DNA from: UBA6115 sp040776985
GTDB lineage: Bacteria; Bacillota; Clostridia; Christensenellales; Aristaeellaceae
Reading direction: 5' to 3'
Assembly (NCBI GenBank): GCA_040776985.1
Contig: JAXGZL010000002.1
Location: 806,001-870,000 of the forward strand
Length of the DNA: 64,000 nt
A model generated the notes under the pieces. That model worked only from the letters and a program-made list of their open reading frames with translations, searched no databases and had not been told where the DNA came from. This document shows, one piece after another, positions 62,274 through 64,000 of this stretch. The position numbers and the translations under genes were made by a program. The number at the start of each line of letters is the position of its first letter. Within the stretch, counting starts at the first letter, position 1.

Positions 62274-62293
62274 TCATGTAAAGCAGCCTGTCA

Positions 62294-63088
62294 TCAGACG
62301 GGCTGAGCGTCTTTCTGAGCGCCGAAGTTCTTCTCATACACCAGCCGGATGCCCTTTAAGGTGAGCAGGCCATCAATATGGTCAATCACCTTTGATTCCT
62401 GGGCGATCAGATGGGCAAAGCCACCAGTAGCAATCACGGGAACCTGCTTTTCCCCCATCTCCTCCTTCATCCGCTCCACGATGTAGTTTACCTGGCCCAC
62501 ATAGCCATACAGCAGGCCAGACTGCAGGTTGGTGATGGTGCTGCGGGCGATGATCTTCTCCGGAATCACCATTTCAAAGTGGGGCAGCTTGGAGGTTCCC
62601 TTGACCACAGCCTCCTGGGAAAGCCGGACGCCGGTGCAGATGCAGCCCCCCAGAAAATCCCCCTTGCGGGAGATGGCACCAAAGCTGGTGGCGGAGCCAA
62701 AGTCAATGTAGATGCAGGGGGCGCCATACAAAGCGCTGGCCGCCACGGTGTTGCAAATGCGGTCGCTGCCCAGCTCCCGGGGGTTTTCATACAGGATGTT
62801 GATGCCGGTTTTGATGCCAGGCACCACAAAATGCGGCTCCATGCCAAAGAAATCCCGGCACATGTGTTCAATGGTGAAGTTCACCGTGGGCACCACGGAG
62901 GAAATCATGATCCCTTCCACCACGCTGGTGGAAAGCCCCGCATGGTGGAACATCCCCTCCATGATGATGCCGTACTCGTCCGAGGTGCTGGACAGGCTGG
63001 TGGCGATACGCCAGGATTGCACCAGTTCAAAGCCGGAGAAGAGCGCGGTCTTGATGTTGGTGTTGCCGATGTCAAGGGTCAGGATCAT
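62294..63088 (-). CDS. coaX: Type III pantothenate kinase
   Basis: 264-aa CoA-pathway kinase that phosphorylates pantothenate. It has the ASKHA phosphate-1 motif LDIGNTNIKTALF, the SSVVPTV segment, GSDRICNTVAA, YIDFGSATSF and GGCICTGVRLS. The C-terminal GGFAHLIAQES completes the fold. GGAGG precedes the ATG. It follows the S-component gene by 16 bp. Confidence 0.96.
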   Translation of the reverse strand: MILTLDIGNTNIKTALFSGFELVQSWRIATSLSSTSDEYGIIMEGMFHHAGLSTSVVEGIMISSVVPTVNFTIEHMCRDFFGMEPHFVVPGIKTGINILYENPRELGSDRICNTVAASALYGAPCIYIDFGSATSFGAISRKGDFLGGCICTGVRLSQEAVVKGTSKLPHFEMVIPEKIIARSTITNLQSGLLYGYVGQVNYIVERMKEEMGEKQVPVIATGGFAHLIAQESKVIDHIDGLLTLKGIRLVYEKNFGAQKDAQPV

Positions 63089-63104
63089 GAGGAGGTTCCC
63101 TCCT

Positions 63105-63692
63105 TTAGTTGGAATGCCGGATGGTCAGCCCCGCCTTTTTCAGGGCCGTCATCACTGGTACAGATACGATGGCTGCCGCAATGGCCTCAGGAATGCCGGC
63201 AAACAGCACAATGCTGCCCAGCGTCCCCAGGATAGCTGCGTGGTCCAGTCCAATGGTGATATAAAACAGCAGCAGCAGGCCCAGGTAAAACACCGTATTG
63301 GTGAAGGAGCCTGCCAGGGCGGCCAGGGTGATGGCCTTTTTCTCCTGCCGGCTGCCCAGCGCCCGGTAGAGCTGATGACTGACCAGGGGCAGCAGCAGCC
63401 GGGGCACATAGCACAGGGCAACCAGGTAGAGCACATTGTTCTGCACCACCGGCATCACCAGGGCGGAGGGCGCCGTCATGCCTACATAAAAGCTGACCGA
63501 GCCAAAGGTCAGCCCCAGGGTGAGGCCCGCGCCAAGGCCCAGCAGCAGGGTGCCGATGATAACAGGGATGCAAAGCAGCGTCACATAGATGGGCCCCACA
63601 TGGAGCAGGCCGATGGGGGTCAGCCCCATCAGCACCACCAGAGCCATCAGGATGCTCAGTGCCGTCAGATACCGAATCTGGTCCTTTTTCAT
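63105..63692 (-). CDS. ECF transporter S component, probably for pantothenate
   Basis: 195-aa, six-helix vitamin-binding S component. The start DQIRYLTALSILMALVVLMGLTPIGLLHVGPIYVTLLCIPVIIGTLLLG carries the S-component pattern (an Ala-rich helix 1 and LGPI.VT segment). It forms an operon with coaX, so pantothenate is the likely vitamin (inferred). The ECF T and A subunits are not in the window. GGAGGAAAC precedes the ATG. Confidence 0.82.
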   Translation of the reverse strand: MKKDQIRYLTALSILMALVVLMGLTPIGLLHVGPIYVTLLCIPVIIGTLLLGLGAGLTLGLTFGSVSFYVGMTAPSALVMPVVQNNVLYLVALCYVPRLLLPLVSHQLYRALGSRQEKKAITLAALAGSFTNTVFYLGLLLLFYITIGLDHAAILGTLGSIVLFAGIPEAIAAAIVSVPVMTALKKAGLTIRHSN

Positions 63693-63782
63693 GTTTCCTC
63701 CGTTCAGGCTCCGTCATCAGGATGCCCTACGTAATTTGGGTTCCGGGGTCTTCGTCCGGCTCCAGGGGATACCGGCGGATGC

Positions 63783-63811
63783 ATCATAACAAGGCAAATA
63801 TACCCTGTCAA
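63783..63811 (-). promoter_or_regulatory. SigA-type promoter for the S-component/coaX operon
   Basis: Minus strand TTGACA, 17 bp, TATGAT, leaving an 85-nt leader before the S-component gene. A GC-rich hairpin (CCGG...CCGG) is possible in the leader; no known riboswitch is recognised. Confidence 0.75.
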
Positions 63812-63827
63812 CGCATGTTAAAGCATG

Positions 63828-64000
63828 TTAATACCAGGTCTGACCAAAGACATTGATATAGAAATTATCCACATAAGTATAGTTGAAGGTGGTGGGGTCC
63901 GTTTGCATGTCCGCGGGCAGGGATTTGATGTTCCGGTCCTTCTTTTCCGCCAGGCTGTCATACAGGTAGCTGAAGCGCTTGATGCGGGAGCCCAGGTTGC
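63828..64000 (-). CDS. C-terminal end of an unidentified protein (partial)
   Basis: The last 57 codons of a gene cut by the right edge, ending INVFGQTWY with TAA at 63830-63828. The visible part is charged and aromatic (IKRFSYLYDSLAEKKDRNIK ... FNYTYVDNFYINVF), without membrane segment or known motif. Codon use and GC at third positions match the neighbours. The family cannot be named. Confidence 0.6.
   Translation of the reverse strand, partial: NLGSRIKRFSYLYDSLAEKKDRNIKSLPADMQTDPTTFNYTYVDNFYINVFGQTWY

Overview
The window reads as chromosomal DNA of a GC-rich, Gram-positive anaerobe of the Clostridia (Bacillota). Supporting features are an L10-type ribosomal-protein leader, type III pantothenate kinase, an ECF-type vitamin transporter, VanW and DacF wall proteins, short intergenic gaps, and a Stickland-type glycine reductase locus with the whole selenocysteine (Sec) machinery. 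I saw no insertion sequence, prophage, CRISPR array or rRNA gene. The species cannot be named from the sequence.

Layout. 1-3.6 kb: MFS transporter and a polar amino-acid ABC importer. 3.6-6.2 kb: a four-gene, translationally coupled operon (GATase / phosphoesterase / deoD / DUF523). 6.3-11.8 kb: a six-gene envelope-stress-like operon (XpaC, TelA, LemA-like, TPM, AP-superfamily phosphodiesterase, MBL hydrolase). 12-16.2 kb: pcrA-ligA. 16.3-19.1 kb: a fused ABC ATPase/permease. 19.2-20.3 kb: rsgA behind a leader peptide and terminator. 20.3-23.1 kb: proBAC. 23.2-24.4 kb: rplJL with L10 leader. 24.5-26.6 kb: AAA ATPase and threonine aldolase.

The centrepiece is 26.6-41.4 kb. Selenium genes (class V aminotransferase, DUF3343, yedF) diverge from a tandem glycine riboswitch that precedes grdX-grdE-grdB-trxB-trxA-grdA-grdC-grdD. 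Next come selD (itself with an in-frame UGA), selA, selB and tRNA-Sec. Three genes (grdB, grdA, selD) read through UGA, so naive calling splits or shortens them. Together the genes sense glycine, make Sec, build glycine reductase and supply its thioredoxin reductant. The nearby threonine aldolase could supply glycine.

41.4-45.3 kb: a Gfo/Idh/MocA oxidoreductase with asd-dapA-dapB (diaminopimelate/lysine). 45.3-51.9 kb: a GH112 galactosyl-hexosamine phosphorylase operon with its own ABC importer, a 58-aa membrane protein and a divergent AraC regulator. 51.9-53.5 kb: mgtE behind a second leader-peptide/terminator unit. 53.5-57.6 kb: tmcAL, two-subunit fumarase and a DacF-like carboxypeptidase. 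57.6-62.2 kb: an ECF sigma/anti-sigma pair plus two cell-wall-type secreted proteins. All three transcription units carry the same promoter (TGAAAC-like, 17 bp, CGTCTA), so this is a compact local regulon. 62.3-63.7 kb: coaX and a probable pantothenate ECF S-component. The right edge cuts a gene.

Less ordinary points are the two leader-peptide/terminator units (rsgA, mgtE), the self-contained ECF regulon, the tandem glycine riboswitch with SECIS-like hairpins at similar spacing, and the XpaC-TelA-LemA-TPM operon with two extra hydrolases.
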